DNA from: Paenibacillus sp. FSL K6-3182
Lineage (GTDB): Bacteria; Bacillota; Bacilli; Paenibacillales; Paenibacillaceae
DNA length: 64,000 nucleotides
NCBI RefSeq assembly: GCF_037976325.1
Contig: NZ_CP150265.1
Span: forward strand, 6,275,001 to 6,339,000
Direction of reading: 5' to 3'
Made by a program: the position numbers and the translations under genes. The notes under the pieces are model-generated. The model saw only the letters and a program-made list of their open reading frames with translations. It did not search any database and was not told the origin of the DNA. Shown piece after piece: positions 27,412 through 36,504 of this stretch (within the stretch, counting starts at the first letter, position 1; each line of letters starts with the position of its first letter).

Positions 27412-27798
27412 TTAATCAAAATGCTTGCTCATCGCTTCTTTAAACATCGTCTGCAGCTCTTCCTCTGTGCACTGAACCCGCTTGCCGGCCACTACTGCCA
27501 GCTCTAGCGCTTCAATAACAGCAGCAAGACGATGCCGGTCACGTTCCTGATCACCAACCTGTGCCACATAGGTGCCGGTTCCTTGCCTTGTTCGAAGCAG
27601 CCCTTCCGCTTCCAAATCGTTATATACTCTTTTTACTGTAATCACGCTGCACTTAACGGTTTGGGCAAGCTCGCGTATCGATGGCAGCAGCATCCCTTCC
27701 GAAAGTTGACCGCTGACGATTAAGGCTCGCAATTGTACTTCGATCTGATGATAAAGCGGCTCTGCACTTTGTTCATTAATTTGGATCGGCAGCCGCAT
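27412..27798 (-). CDS. GntR-family regulator, YtrA subfamily
   Basis: About 128 residues from ATG 27798 (AAGGTG six bases upstream). Winged helix at about 10-75: EPLYHQIEVQLRALIVSGQ, LPSIRELAQTVKCSVITVKRVY, LRTRQGTGTYVAQ. The short C-terminal tail (about 50 residues) without an effector-binding domain marks the YtrA subfamily, which typically represses its own ABC operon. An inverted repeat overlapping the operon promoter at 28585-28612 is its probable operator. Confidence 0.9.
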   Translation of the reverse strand: MRLPIQINEQSAEPLYHQIEVQLRALIVSGQLSEGMLLPSIRELAQTVKCSVITVKRVYNDLEAEGLLRTRQGTGTYVAQVGDQERDRHRLAAVIEALELAVVAGKRVQCTEEELQTMFKEAMSKHFD

Positions 27799-27827
27799 GA
27801 GGTTCACCTTCTTCCATTCTCAAATAT

Positions 27828-28553
27828 CTATGCTCTGTAGGTTCTTTTCTCCAGCCGATTTTCAATTCGTTTAACGCCGAGGAACGCAGCAGCAACACCA
27901 ATAGTTACGGTTATGATTGGCAGCCACCAACTGCCGTTCTCGATTGCATGCAGCGAACTTGAAACAATATTTCCAATATCCAAAAAGGCTAGACTGATTG
28001 AAAAGATAAGCAGAAAAGCGAGATAAGTGATGTTGAAGAAAAAATATGTTTTTCCTGAATGCCCCAATTCCCAGTATACATAACCAATCCCCATTGTCAG
28101 TGAATAGCCAAACCAGCTTGCTCCATATAACACGAAGCTTAAGGCTGAAATATCAACGCCCATATTCCTTGCAATGATAAATTGCAATAGGAAGAAAACA
28201 AGTTGAGCAGCAAACAATACGATACCCAGCTGAATGATTCTCCCTAGTGCAATTTGTTTCGATGAAATCGGCAGCGTTCTCCATTGTGCGATCTTCCGCG
28301 TATAGGAATTCTCTTTCCAGGAACGCATCATTGTCTTATTAGCAATGAACCCTAGAACAGGCAGAATCGAAAGGTAAATGAAATCGAGTGACCAGTTTCC
28401 GAATGGGCCATTTTCCCCTATGAAGCCATCCCGCATTAAAGGAACGGTAAATAACAATAGATATCCGATAAAAAATAATGTAAAAAGACTTTTCCATCGA
28501 TCTTTAGCCAGCTCATGCTTCGCTAAATACCATGCACCCTTCCATAACCCCAC
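27828..28553 (-). CDS. ABC transporter membrane protein, first gene of the Ytr-like operon
   Basis: About 241 residues from GTG 28553, with AGGGAG eight bases upstream. The open frame continues to 28784, but that part contains the -10 and -35 boxes of the operon, so it is not coding. Six likely membrane helices (LFTLFFIGYLLLFTVPLM, YLSILPVLGFIANK, LGIVLFAAQLVFFLLQFII, and three more). Cytoplasmic loop with TRKIAQWRTLPISSKQIALGR, typical of ABC-2 permease subunits. Probable partner of the YtrB-like ATPase at 26482-27399. Confidence 0.75.
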   Translation of the reverse strand: MGLWKGAWYLAKHELAKDRWKSLFTLFFIGYLLLFTVPLMRDGFIGENGPFGNWSLDFIYLSILPVLGFIANKTMMRSWKENSYTRKIAQWRTLPISSKQIALGRIIQLGIVLFAAQLVFFLLQFIIARNMGVDISALSFVLYGASWFGYSLTMGIGYVYWELGHSGKTYFFFNITYLAFLLIFSISLAFLDIGNIVSSSLHAIENGSWWLPIITVTIGVAAAFLGVKRIENRLEKRTYRA

Positions 28554-28584
28554 AGCATTTGCTCCCTTCAATCGCTTAGCGAAT

Positions 28585-28636
28585 ATACTGTATATATCCT
28601 TATACACAGTATATTCAGTGTATACACAGTTGTCAA
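28585..28636 (-). promoter_or_regulatory. Promoter of the Ytr-like operon with overlapping operator dyads
   Basis: Minus strand TTGACA (28636-28631), exactly 17 bases, then TATACT (28613-28608). The spacer contains the palindrome GTGTATACAC. The -10 box starts an inverted repeat ATACTGTGTAT / ATATACAGTAT (28612-28585, 10 of 11 positions matching). YtrA-type repressors bind such AGTGTA/TACACT-like dyads, so this is probably the autoregulatory site. Confidence 0.75.
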
Positions 28637-28740
28637 GTACTCCCATAAAAAGATTTTCGGAGGAGAATTCCCTTCTACGGTAAATACTCCTGCACAATGG
28701 CAATCCCCCTATTTGCAAGCCAATCACTTCTGCATAAACA

Positions 28741-28788
28741 TAAAAAAGCCATGTTCTCAAAAGAGTAGTCTCTTTCGAAAACATGGCT
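28741..28788 (-). terminator. Rho-independent terminator after ctaM
   Basis: On the minus strand AGCCATGTTTTC pairs with GAGAACATGGCT (one G-U), with an inner AAAGAG/CTCTTT stem and a tail of six U's. Confidence 0.88.
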
Positions 28789-28802
28789 AATACATTGTCG
28801 TT

Positions 28803-29264
28803 CTATCCGAAAATAGCATCAATAACGGGTTTCGTATGGCCGCCTGGATACATAAGATACAGCAATACGTACACCGCTGTGCCTGTAATAGCTGTAATAA
28901 ACCAAACCACTGAAGTTACTTTACCCCATTTGCGATGCTTGGCAAATTTCTTCTTATAACCAAGCGTTAGTGTTGTAATTCCGAATGCGCCGCCAACTGT
29001 AGCAAGCACGATATGAAACAATAAGAAGACAAAATAGTAAGGCTTTAAGCTGTCTGGGCCGCCCCAGATTGTATTTCCTACGAATATCGAACGCGATACA
29101 TATACGATAAAGAAGATCGTTGCTGATACTGCTGCATAAAACATAACCTTCTGATGCTCCGCCAGCCTGCGCTTAATCGCGAGCCTCCAGCCTACGGCTA
29201 CCAGCACCGCACTAAGCACGATGAAGAAAGTACTGATTGTCGGTACAATATTATATTTGTCCAC
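28803..29264 (-). CDS. ctaM: DUF420 membrane protein, cytochrome oxidase maturation factor CtaM
   Basis: 153 residues with four membrane helices. Conserved His residues at helix ends include LLFHIVLATVGGAFGITTL and the KKFAKHRKWGKVT loop. The family (B. subtilis YozB) is required for active aa3-type oxidase in staphylococci and bacilli. It lies downstream of ctaG with a 35-base gap and is ended by a strong hairpin, so ctaG-ctaM form the tail of the oxidase locus. Confidence 0.85.
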   Translation of the reverse strand: MDKYNIVPTISTFFIVLSAVLVAVGWRLAIKRRLAEHQKVMFYAAVSATIFFIVYVSRSIFVGNTIWGGPDSLKPYYFVFLLFHIVLATVGGAFGITTLTLGYKKKFAKHRKWGKVTSVVWFITAITGTAVYVLLYLMYPGGHTKPVIDAIFG

Positions 29265-29299
29265 TTTTACCCCACCTAATGTTCGTTAAATAATTGGTA

Positions 29300-30196
29300 T
29301 TAAGCTGTTCCTGTATTCGTATTCGGCAATTCATCATCCTTATGCTCACGCTTGAACCATTGCTTGAATATATACGCCAATATAATGCCGTACATAATTT
29401 CCTGCACGAACTTCATGACGATTCCGCCAAGCTGCTGGTCTTCAACAACGTCCATAATATTAAAAAATTGCGGACCGCTAAAGCTCTCCAGCAAACGGCT
29501 CGGATCACCCGATACACAGTACCCCATCGCTGTAACCCAAACATTAGGATCGCTATAAATCGCATACATAGACGTTTTGGCAAAAATAATTAAAGCACAA
29601 GCTGGTGTCAGAAGCATGCCGTTCGCAAACACATAAGCCATTCTCTTCACATCGCTAAGTCTGCTCCACTCCGGAACAGGTGAGGCAATCTGCCACCACA
29701 TCATAAACGACGTTACAAGCAAAATAAAATAATAAAGACGATGCACAGAGAAGTGCGTCATCACATAGTCATGGACAATTGGGACATGATAAACCGAGAA
29801 CAAAATATTAAACAACAAAAGACAAATAATAGGATGCATCATGAAGCTCAGTTTTTTCCAAAACGGAGCGGAGAATATTTTTCGCCATAAGAAGCTTGGT
29901 ACTCCAAGCAATACTAGCGGCGGTACAACTAAATAAGATACTGACATATTGACCATATGAAATGTAAACATAAGGTGACCTAATAGATTTAAAGGTCCTC
30001 CGTGAACCATATAAAACATAATAGCAGCCGAAACAAACATAAACTTCTGAAGCTTTGTCGCTGCATCAGCCTCAGGAGCATTCTTCTCACGCCATGGTCC
30101 AATTAAGTAGTAATATAGAATGACGATTGCGGCCATTCCGAATAGAAACATGGGGGTCCACAATTCCTCGAAGCGAAAATATTGTAAGCCAAGCAT
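29300..30196 (-). CDS. ctaG: Cytochrome c oxidase assembly factor CtaG
   Basis: About 298 residues from ATG 30196, with AAAGGAG upstream; the frame extends six codons further without need. Seven or so membrane helices with HGGPLNLLGHLMFTFHMVNM, HPIICLLLFNILFSVYHVP and MWWQIASPVPEWSRL, typical of Bacillus CtaG (caa3_CtaG family). Needed for expression of cytochrome caa3. It follows ctaF, separated by a hairpin at 30236-30268 that may attenuate rather than stop transcription. Confidence 0.92.
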   Translation of the reverse strand: MLGLQYFRFEELWTPMFLFGMAAIVILYYYLIGPWREKNAPEADAATKLQKFMFVSAAIMFYMVHGGPLNLLGHLMFTFHMVNMSVSYLVVPPLVLLGVPSFLWRKIFSAPFWKKLSFMMHPIICLLLFNILFSVYHVPIVHDYVMTHFSVHRLYYFILLVTSFMMWWQIASPVPEWSRLSDVKRMAYVFANGMLLTPACALIIFAKTSMYAIYSDPNVWVTAMGYCVSGDPSRLLESFSGPQFFNIMDVVEDQQLGGIVMKFVQEIMYGIILAYIFKQWFKREHKDDELPNTNTGTA

Positions 30197-30235
30197 CGTG
30201 GAAACTCCTTTCAATTACGCTAGCTTTTTTACAAA

Positions 30236-30268
30236 AGAGGAGGGACCCAAGCCTAGGGACCCTCCTCT
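30236..30268 (-). terminator. Hairpin between ctaF and ctaG
   Basis: Arms AGAGGAGGGACCC (30236-30248) and GGGACCCTCCTCT (30256-30268) pair with one mismatch. On the minus strand only CUUUUG follows, so termination may be partial. Confidence 0.55.
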
Positions 30269-30287
30269 CCTCCAATAGTTAAATCGG

Positions 30288-30605
30288 TTACCACCAAGCC
30301 CAGTATTCAGCCATAATGACACATGTGAAGACGATGAATACACCAGTCAAAATCCCAATAATTGCGAAAGTATGACCACGGTCTTTCATGTGCATCCAGA
30401 ATGCCATTTGTACGAACACTTGCAATACCGCTAAGCCGATCAAAATGATGTAGATAAAATCTTTGTTGATTTCTCCGCTTATTACAGTCGCGAATGCGAT
30501 GAACGTAAGCAAGATCGAGAAAATAAACGCGATAATATGCTTCTTAGGTCCTTCGACCTTATGACGCTTGGGGCTTTCCTCAGTGGCTGTATGATTGCTT
30601 GCCAT
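30288..30605 (-). CDS. ctaF: Cytochrome c oxidase subunit IV
   Basis: 105 residues with three membrane helices: IIAFIFSILLTFIAFATVI, FIYIILIGLAVLQVFVQMAFWMH and FAIIGILTGVFIVFTCVIM. The FVQMAFWMHMKD segment is typical of prokaryotic COX4 (CtaF/QoxD). Three bases after the ctaE stop; fourth gene of the ctaCDEF operon. Confidence 0.92.
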   Translation of the reverse strand: MASNHTATEESPKRHKVEGPKKHIIAFIFSILLTFIAFATVISGEINKDFIYIILIGLAVLQVFVQMAFWMHMKDRGHTFAIIGILTGVFIVFTCVIMAEYWAWW

Positions 30606-30608
30606 GGA

Positions 30609-31226
30609 TTAAACCACCTTTCCCATCAAGTAAACGACGGTGAAAATGAATACCCATACAACATCGATAAAGTGCCAGTACATACCAGCTACATATACCT
30701 TAGGTGCTGTTACTACAGTCAATCCTTTTCTTGCTAATTGAATAATAATCAATGTGATCCATGTAATACCGAAAGCAACGTGTGCTCCGTGGAAGCCTAC
30801 CAGCGTATAGAACGAGGAGCTGAATGCGCTCGTTGTAAAGCCGTGGCCTTCATGTACATAGTGCCAGAACTCGTAAATTTCAAGAGCAAGGAAACCTGCG
30901 CCAAGAATGACCGTAATAATCAGCCAGTTAATTAACGCCTTCACTCTGTTTGTATGCAGCGCATGAACAGCGAACACGCTTGTTAAGCTTGACGTAAGCA
31001 AGAGTGCTGTCGCAAGCGCAACGAGTGGAAGCTGGAACAATTCATGTGCTGGCGGTCCATCAAGGACTTGATTCCGTAGTGCTAGGAACGCTGAGAACAA
31101 CGTTCCGAACAATACAGTTTCTCCGCCAAGGAAAAGCCAAAAGCCTAATACTTTATTGCGTCCCTCGAGGGTCGCCTTTTCGGGCTCATGAGGCAATTGC
31201 CCCTCTACATGCGAATGCGCACTCAT
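30609..31226 (-). CDS. ctaE: Cytochrome c oxidase subunit III
   Basis: 205 residues with five membrane helices. Signature features FWLFLGGETVLFGTLFSAFLALR, EIYEFWHYVHEGHGF, VGFHGAHVAFGITW and YWHFIDVVWVFIFTVVYL. The five-helix form lacks the first two helices of mitochondrial subunit III, as usual in bacilli. It overlaps the ctaD stop by four bases (ATGA), so translation is coupled. Confidence 0.95.
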   Translation of the reverse strand: MSAHSHVEGQLPHEPEKATLEGRNKVLGFWLFLGGETVLFGTLFSAFLALRNQVLDGPPAHELFQLPLVALATALLLTSSLTSVFAVHALHTNRVKALINWLIITVILGAGFLALEIYEFWHYVHEGHGFTTSAFSSSFYTLVGFHGAHVAFGITWITLIIIQLARKGLTVVTAPKVYVAGMYWHFIDVVWVFIFTVVYLMGKVV

Positions 31227-33115
31227 GCTTTACCCCCCATATCTCTAAGGATTTCTTCTTCTTCAATGTGGAAGCCGTGATCATCGATTACGGAACGAAG
31301 GAACATGCAACCGAACAAGATCAGCAAACCAACAATACCGAGAGCATAACCTGATTTGAATGATCCAAACAAGTTGCCCCAATCTTTAGCGTACATGAAA
31401 CCTAAACCTGCGATAAACAATCCAAATCCCATGAAGAAAGGCAGGATCGAAGGAGAAGGCATATGAATTGGACCAATTGGCTCCGCAGGCGTCATGCCCT
31501 TGTGACCGTCCGTTTTTTCTTTCCAGTATGCATCATAGCCGCGTACAAGCGGTGTTTGAGCAAAGTTGTATTCAGGAGGTGGAGATGGAATGGTCCACTC
31601 TAGAGTACGACCGTCTTCCCATGGATCAGCTGGTGCATTTTGTGGTTTGAAAGCTGTGATAACAACGTTCAGCAAGAAGAAAATTGTACCAAAGCCCATC
31701 AAGAATGCGCCTACTGTACTGATCATGTTCATTTCGTTGAAACCAAGACCGTCGAGATATGTCCAAATACGACGAGGCATACCTAGCAAGCCAAGGAAAT
31801 GTTGAATAAAGAATGTTAAGTGGAAGCCAATAAAGAATGTCCAGAACGTCAATTTACCAAGTGTTTCATTCAGCATACGTCCGAACATTTTTGGCCACCA
31901 GTAGTGAAGGCCTGAGAAAATACCCAGTACCAAACCACCTACGATAACATAGTGGAAATGCGCTACGACAAAATAAGAATCATGATATTGGAAGTCAGCA
32001 GGTGCTGCTGCCAGCATGACGCCGGTAACGCCGCCCATTACGAAGGTTGGTATAAATCCGACAGCGAACAAGTTAGCTGTCGTGAATTTAATGGAACCGC
32101 CCCACATCGTAAATAGCCAGTTGAAAATTTTGATACCTGTTGGAACCGCGATAAGCATCGTTGCAATGGAGAACAGCGCATTCGCAACTGGTCCAAGACC
32201 AACCGTGAACATGTGATGCGCCCAAACCATGAAGCCCAAGAAGCCGATCAGGATTGTAGCGAATACCATCGAGCTGTAACCGAACAAACGCTTGCGTGAG
32301 AATGTACTTATTACCTCGGAAATAACGCCGAAGGCCGGCAAGATGAGGATATAAACCTCAGGATGCCCGAATATCCAGAAAATATGCTCCCATAGGACCG
32401 CGTTACCGCCGCCAGAAGGATCAAAGAAATTTGCATCAAACAATCTGTCGAACATGAGTGCCGCTAAACCAACTGCCAAAGCAGGGAATGCGAACAGGAT
32501 TAGCGCCGAAGTAATGAACGCAGCCCATGTGAACATCGGCATACGCATGAACGTCATGCCTGGTGCACGCATGTTGATAATCGTTACGAGGAAGTTAATA
32601 CCCCCGATAAGTGTTCCGATACCAGCTATTTGCAAACCTAGTACATAATAGTCAACGCCGTGATCGCCGTTATAAGTCGTCCCCGCGAGCGGTGCATATG
32701 ATGTCCAGCCTGCATCTGGAGCGCCGCCAGTAAACCAGCTCACGTTAAGCAAAATACCGCCGAACAAGAATGTCCAGAAGCCTAATGAGTTAACGAAAGG
32801 GAAAGCTACGTCGCGCGCGCCGATTTGAAGCGGTATAACCGCATTCATTAAGGCGAATAAAAGCGGCATCGCTGCAAGGAAGATCATCGTCGTTCCGTGC
32901 ATGGTTAAAAGCTCATTATATGTATCCGCGCTAACAAAGTTATTTAGCGGCTTCCACAATTGAACTCGAATCAAAATCGCTTCCAAACCACCGACAAGGA
33001 AGAAAAAACCGCCGGCAATCATATACAATATTCCGATTTTTTTATGGTCAACCGTAGTCAGCCAGTCCATCAGACCGCTGTAACGTTTGACCTTATGCGT
33101 ATGCGCATGAGCCAA
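31223..33115 (-). CDS. ctaD: Cytochrome c oxidase subunit I, caa3 type
   Basis: About 630 residues from TTG 33115, which sits seven bases after AAGGAGG; the frame reads through that site to 33133. Twelve or more membrane helices. Heme and CuB ligands are visible in ELLTMHGTTMIF, HIFWIFGHPEVYILILPAFG (His-Glu-Tyr), VWAHHMFTVG (two CuB His) and VAHFHYVIVGG (heme a3 and a). The long C-terminus (about 540-630) with two extra helices is typical of Bacillus caa3. Catalyses O2 reduction at the membrane. Confidence 0.96.
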   Translation of the reverse strand: MAHAHTHKVKRYSGLMDWLTTVDHKKIGILYMIAGGFFFLVGGLEAILIRVQLWKPLNNFVSADTYNELLTMHGTTMIFLAAMPLLFALMNAVIPLQIGARDVAFPFVNSLGFWTFLFGGILLNVSWFTGGAPDAGWTSYAPLAGTTYNGDHGVDYYVLGLQIAGIGTLIGGINFLVTIINMRAPGMTFMRMPMFTWAAFITSALILFAFPALAVGLAALMFDRLFDANFFDPSGGGNAVLWEHIFWIFGHPEVYILILPAFGVISEVISTFSRKRLFGYSSMVFATILIGFLGFMVWAHHMFTVGLGPVANALFSIATMLIAVPTGIKIFNWLFTMWGGSIKFTTANLFAVGFIPTFVMGGVTGVMLAAAPADFQYHDSYFVVAHFHYVIVGGLVLGIFSGLHYWWPKMFGRMLNETLGKLTFWTFFIGFHLTFFIQHFLGLLGMPRRIWTYLDGLGFNEMNMISTVGAFLMGFGTIFFLLNVVITAFKPQNAPADPWEDGRTLEWTIPSPPPEYNFAQTPLVRGYDAYWKEKTDGHKGMTPAEPIGPIHMPSPSILPFFMGFGLFIAGLGFMYAKDWGNLFGSFKSGYALGIVGLLILFGCMFLRSVIDDHGFHIEEEEILRDMGGKA

Positions 33116-33144
33116 AGTAGGTACCTCCTTCAATCACCGATAAA

Positions 33145-34197
33145 TTATTGTTCGTAGTTAAGCTTCAATTCAGATAAGTATTTAGCAATACCTTCAATCT
33201 CTTGTTCAGTCAAATCTTCGATTTTACCCATTTGGTTGCCCGGTTTAACTTCGTCCGGGTTTTTGATCCAACGGTGCAAGTTGTCGTATACTGAACCTTC
33301 ATTGGAATATTGCGGATCATCGGTGTTAACAAGTATACCCCCGACAGTCTCACGGCTTCCGATACCTGTCAAGTTAGGATAAGCAGGTCCGCCCAAATCA
33401 CCCACTGCGTGGCAAGATAGACATTTGCTTTCAAATGCTTTAGCAATTGCCGGATCGCTTGGAAGCGCTACAGGTTCTTTAAGTGCAGCTACCCAACGAT
33501 CAAATGACGACTCGTCCACTGATTTAACTTTAAAGTCCATCAAACCATGTGAAGGTCCGCAAAGCTCAGCACATTTACCCAGGTAAACGCCTTCTTTTGG
33601 TGCAGAGAAGTACATTTTATTTACGTTAGCACCAGGGTTGGTATCGATTTTCCCAGCAAGCGATGGAATCCAGAATGAGTGAAGCACATCTGCGGATTTC
33701 GCTGTGATGGAGATCGTCTTACCTTTTGGAATAATAAGCTCTTGTGCTGTCTTGATTCCGTAAGCTGGGTATTCAAACTCCCACCAGTATTGGTGTGAAG
33801 TAACGATGACCTGAACCGCTTCCGGATCTTTGCTGTAGTCTTTAGCAAGATTAAATACGGATTGAACGGTTGGAACACCCAAAATGATAAGCATGATGAT
33901 TGGAATTACTGTCCAAATAATCTCAAGCTTATGATTTCCTTCCACCTGCTTAGGAATTGTTTTGTCTCCCGGACGTCTGCGGAAACGAATAATTACAAAC
34001 AAAGAAATCGCAAATACGGCAACAATCACGATCAACATGATTCCAATTGCCAGCTTCATCAGCCCGAATTGTTCTTCCGCTACAGGTCCCTGAGGATTCA
34101 GCGTCGACAAATCGCTCCGCCCGCAAGCCGCTAGTACTAGCACCATCATGGCCATAAGCGGCGCAAGCCGTTTTACAAATCGCCACCGTTTCATCAT
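33145..34197 (-). CDS. ctaC: Cytochrome c oxidase subunit II fused to cytochrome c
   Basis: 350 residues. Lipoprotein signal with LAAC, two membrane helices (about 45-110), and a CuA cupredoxin domain with VLHSFWIPSLAGKID and CAELCGPSHGLMDFKV. A C-terminal cytochrome c domain carries the heme motif CLSCH and the distal-ligand region PGNQMGK. The fusion defines a caa3 oxidase that takes electrons directly from cytochrome c. First gene of ctaCDEF, with a strong promoter 114 bases upstream. Confidence 0.95.
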   Translation of the reverse strand: MMKRWRFVKRLAPLMAMMVLVLAACGRSDLSTLNPQGPVAEEQFGLMKLAIGIMLIVIVAVFAISLFVIIRFRRRPGDKTIPKQVEGNHKLEIIWTVIPIIMLIILGVPTVQSVFNLAKDYSKDPEAVQVIVTSHQYWWEFEYPAYGIKTAQELIIPKGKTISITAKSADVLHSFWIPSLAGKIDTNPGANVNKMYFSAPKEGVYLGKCAELCGPSHGLMDFKVKSVDESSFDRWVAALKEPVALPSDPAIAKAFESKCLSCHAVGDLGGPAYPNLTGIGSRETVGGILVNTDDPQYSNEGSVYDNLHRWIKNPDEVKPGNQMGKIEDLTEQEIEGIAKYLSELKLNYEQ

Positions 34198-34310
34198 TAA
34201 TCAACCCCACTTTTGACGTTTTCGCAGCTGCCTAATTTTCACGTGGCATACGGCTGGCTGCGTGTTTCACAGATGTTATTACAACTCCTGCAACTTAAAT
34301 CACTTTATTA

Positions 34311-34339
34311 AATATAAAGTTGAAGCCCCTATTTGTCAA
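34311..34339 (-). promoter_or_regulatory. Promoter of ctaCDEF
   Basis: Minus strand TTGACA (34339-34334), a 17-base spacer, then TATATT (34316-34311). The leader to ctaC is about 110 bases. The remaining stretch up to 34565 shows no gene and presumably holds the divergent yhcN-type promoter. Confidence 0.7.
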
Positions 34340-34565
34340 TGTTCCACAGAGAGTTCACAAATTGTTCTCAAAGCTGTCAAATTCGCATCATTACTGCGTT
34401 TTTTCGCATGATAAACTGTCTTGTTTAGCCCGTCTGCATGGCATTCTCTCTATCCTACATTGTGCACCAAACCCATGGTCAATTATGTATGCTTGCAAAA
34501 ACGTATATTTATGGAGCCGCGGCAAAAACTAAAGCCATTATCGTATGAATGGGGGTCCGTTCTTT

Positions 34566-35294
34566 ATGGTTAAACGAATTGCCGCATTGCTGCTGTCGGC
34601 AGTCATGATAACAACTTCAGCCGGCTGTGCCTACAAACAGTATGCTCAGCAAAGCGACACCGATTATGGAAGCCGTCAAGCTAACGATCCGAAGATGCTC
34701 GGCGGCAGAGCTTATGGGCCGACTACGAACAATGCTGACCAGCATAATAATTCATTTTTTGAATACAGCTCCGTCATCTCACGCAAAGTAACTGATCTAA
34801 ACGGCGTGGCTTCCGCAATCGTTATGCTCACAGACAAAAATGCTTATGTCGGTTTAATGCTTGATTGGACCGCAGTTGGCACTCGCAATTCCGGCGGTAA
34901 AAGCGAGCAAGACAATACAGGCACTAGTGATGGCGTATATAACCATGATACGGGCAGTCCGTATGGCAACAGTAAGATCCTTGTGTCACCGTACAACTCC
35001 TATTTCTCAGTAAATGATGTTAATGATTTGTCGGATGAACTTAAGCAGACTGTCGCTCTTAGAGTTCGCGAGCTGGCTCCAGCTGTACAAGAAGTTCATA
35101 TTTCAGCCAATATGGAGTTCGTAAATTACTTCAACGATTTTGCCAAGGAAGCTTGGGGAGGTCGATCCTTAATGCCACATATCGATAAATTCAATACCGT
35201 AGTGAAATATCATTTTGCCGGCGGAAAGGATATGCCTTCTCCAATTACACAACCAGGCACCTACAGCCCATCCGAGACTCAAATGAATCATTAA
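34566..35294 (+). CDS. YhcN/YlaJ-family sporulation lipoprotein
   Basis: 242 residues from ATG 34566 (GGGGGT about ten bases upstream). Lipoprotein signal ending SAGC. The mature part has the family core at about 75-215: EYSSVISRKVTDLNGVASAIVMLTDKNAYVGL, LSDELKQTVALRVRELAP and VHISANMEFVNYFNDFAKEAWGG. An Asn/Gly/Ser-rich insert of about 30 residues (about 105-135) interrupts the usual core. Relatives are spore lipoproteins or germination-related proteins. Monocistronic, with a terminator at 35324. Confidence 0.82.
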   Translation: MVKRIAALLLSAVMITTSAGCAYKQYAQQSDTDYGSRQANDPKMLGGRAYGPTTNNADQHNNSFFEYSSVISRKVTDLNGVASAIVMLTDKNAYVGLMLDWTAVGTRNSGGKSEQDNTGTSDGVYNHDTGSPYGNSKILVSPYNSYFSVNDVNDLSDELKQTVALRVRELAPAVQEVHISANMEFVNYFNDFAKEAWGGRSLMPHIDKFNTVVKYHFAGGKDMPSPITQPGTYSPSETQMNH

Positions 35295-35323
35295 AAAAAA
35301 ATCGCTTCTATTATATATATAGC

Positions 35324-35353
35324 AAAAAGGCACTTCTCACGGAGAGCCTTTTT
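35324..35353 (+). terminator. Rho-independent terminator after the YhcN-type gene
   Basis: AAAAAGGC (35324-35331) / GCCTTTTT (35346-35353) with an inner CTC/GAG stem. It may also serve the convergent aldo/keto reductase gene. Confidence 0.8.
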
Positions 35354-35375
35354 GTTATTTCTATCATTTTGCTTT

Positions 35376-36350
35376 TTAACGCATCGGAGCAAAGCCGCTG
35401 ATTTCTGCCAAGATTGCTTCAGTTTGTGATAGCAGCTCATCTGACAGTTCAATGTCTACTGACTTTATGTTTTCTTCGATTTGAGCCGGTCGGCTCGAAC
35501 CGATAATAGCTGAGCTCACATTCGGCTGGCGAAGCACCCATGCTAATGCAAATTGTGACAATGATGCTCCAATCGTTGCAGCCAGCTGCTCCAGTTTCTC
35601 TGCAACCTGCAGTACATCTTCTCGCAAATAACTGTTAATGATGCCATTTGTCTTATCATTTGCAGCACGACTGCCTGCCGGCACGGCTTGGCCTGGCTTG
35701 TACTTACCTGTTAAAATCCCTTGTGCAAGCGGTGAGAAAACAACCTGCCCCATGCCTTCTTGCTCACAAACTTCGATAACGCCCCGTTCAATATACCGCT
35801 CAAACATATTGTAAATCGGTTGATTCGAAATAAGCTTCCGGAGGTTAAGACGTTTCCCTATCGCTGCAGCATCCGTAATTTGCGCAGCTGTCCACTCGCT
35901 GACCCCTGCATAAAGCACCTTCCCTTGTGCCGTCAAATCATCGAGTGCCCGCAAAGTCTCCTCAACCGGCGTTTCCGAATCAAAGCGGTGGCATTGATAA
36001 AGATCTATATAATCAGTACCCAAACGCTTCAAGCTCGCATCACATTGCTCGACGATATGTTTTCTAGAAAGTCCGCGATCATTTGGTCCTGAACCCATTG
36101 GGAAAAACAGCTTGGTTGCGAGAACATAACTGCTGCGTGTATACCCTTTTAAGGCATCTCCCATAACTTTTTCGGCTTCCCCATTATTGTAAGCGTTAGC
36201 AGTATCAAAAAAATTAATGCCAGCGTCATAAGCTTTATGTATACATTCCTTAGCGGTTTCCGCTTCTGTTGCCGTGCCGTAAGTGAGCCAGCTTCCAAGT
36301 CCAATTTCACTTACTTTTAAACCGCTGTTGCCAAGTCTTCTATACTTCAT
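35376..36350 (-). CDS. Aldo/keto reductase (Kv-beta / YghZ-like)
   Basis: 324 residues, a TIM-barrel NADPH oxidoreductase. Catalytic tetrad Asp49 and Tyr54 (FFDTANAYNNGEAE), Lys80 (VLATK) and His121 (LYQCH). Cofactor residues lie near the C-terminus (SSAIIGSSRPAQIEENI). The start follows GAGGGG. It is divergent from an HxlR regulator, a common arrangement for carbonyl-stress reductases. Physiological substrate unknown. Confidence 0.9.
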   Translation of the reverse strand: MKYRRLGNSGLKVSEIGLGSWLTYGTATEAETAKECIHKAYDAGINFFDTANAYNNGEAEKVMGDALKGYTRSSYVLATKLFFPMGSGPNDRGLSRKHIVEQCDASLKRLGTDYIDLYQCHRFDSETPVEETLRALDDLTAQGKVLYAGVSEWTAAQITDAAAIGKRLNLRKLISNQPIYNMFERYIERGVIEVCEQEGMGQVVFSPLAQGILTGKYKPGQAVPAGSRAANDKTNGIINSYLREDVLQVAEKLEQLAATIGASLSQFALAWVLRQPNVSSAIIGSSRPAQIEENIKSVDIELSDELLSQTEAILAEISGFAPMR

Positions 36351-36426
36351 CCCAAAACACCCCTCTTAATCGATTTACTCCGCTCTTCATCTGTAGTCTA
36401 TAGTACAACGTTCTATTATTAAAGTA

Positions 36427-36442
36427 GTGAATGTTTTTTCAC
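36427..36442. promoter_or_regulatory. Candidate operator between HxlR and aldo/keto reductase genes
   Basis: GTGAA and TTCAC half-sites spaced by six bases, within a longer AAAGTAGTGAA/TTTTCACTTT dyad in the divergent gap. This is a plausible HxlR binding site; no independent copy was seen. Confidence 0.35.
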
Positions 36443-36504
36443 TTTATTATCTTATATATACATACTATACTATTGGTAGCAGATAGAAGAGAGGGGAATT
36501 GTCG

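Noticed and set aside
28554..28784. N-terminal extension of the Ytr-like membrane protein
   Set aside because: The stretch contains the operon's -35 and -10 boxes and the operator dyad, and extends into the terminator of ctaM.
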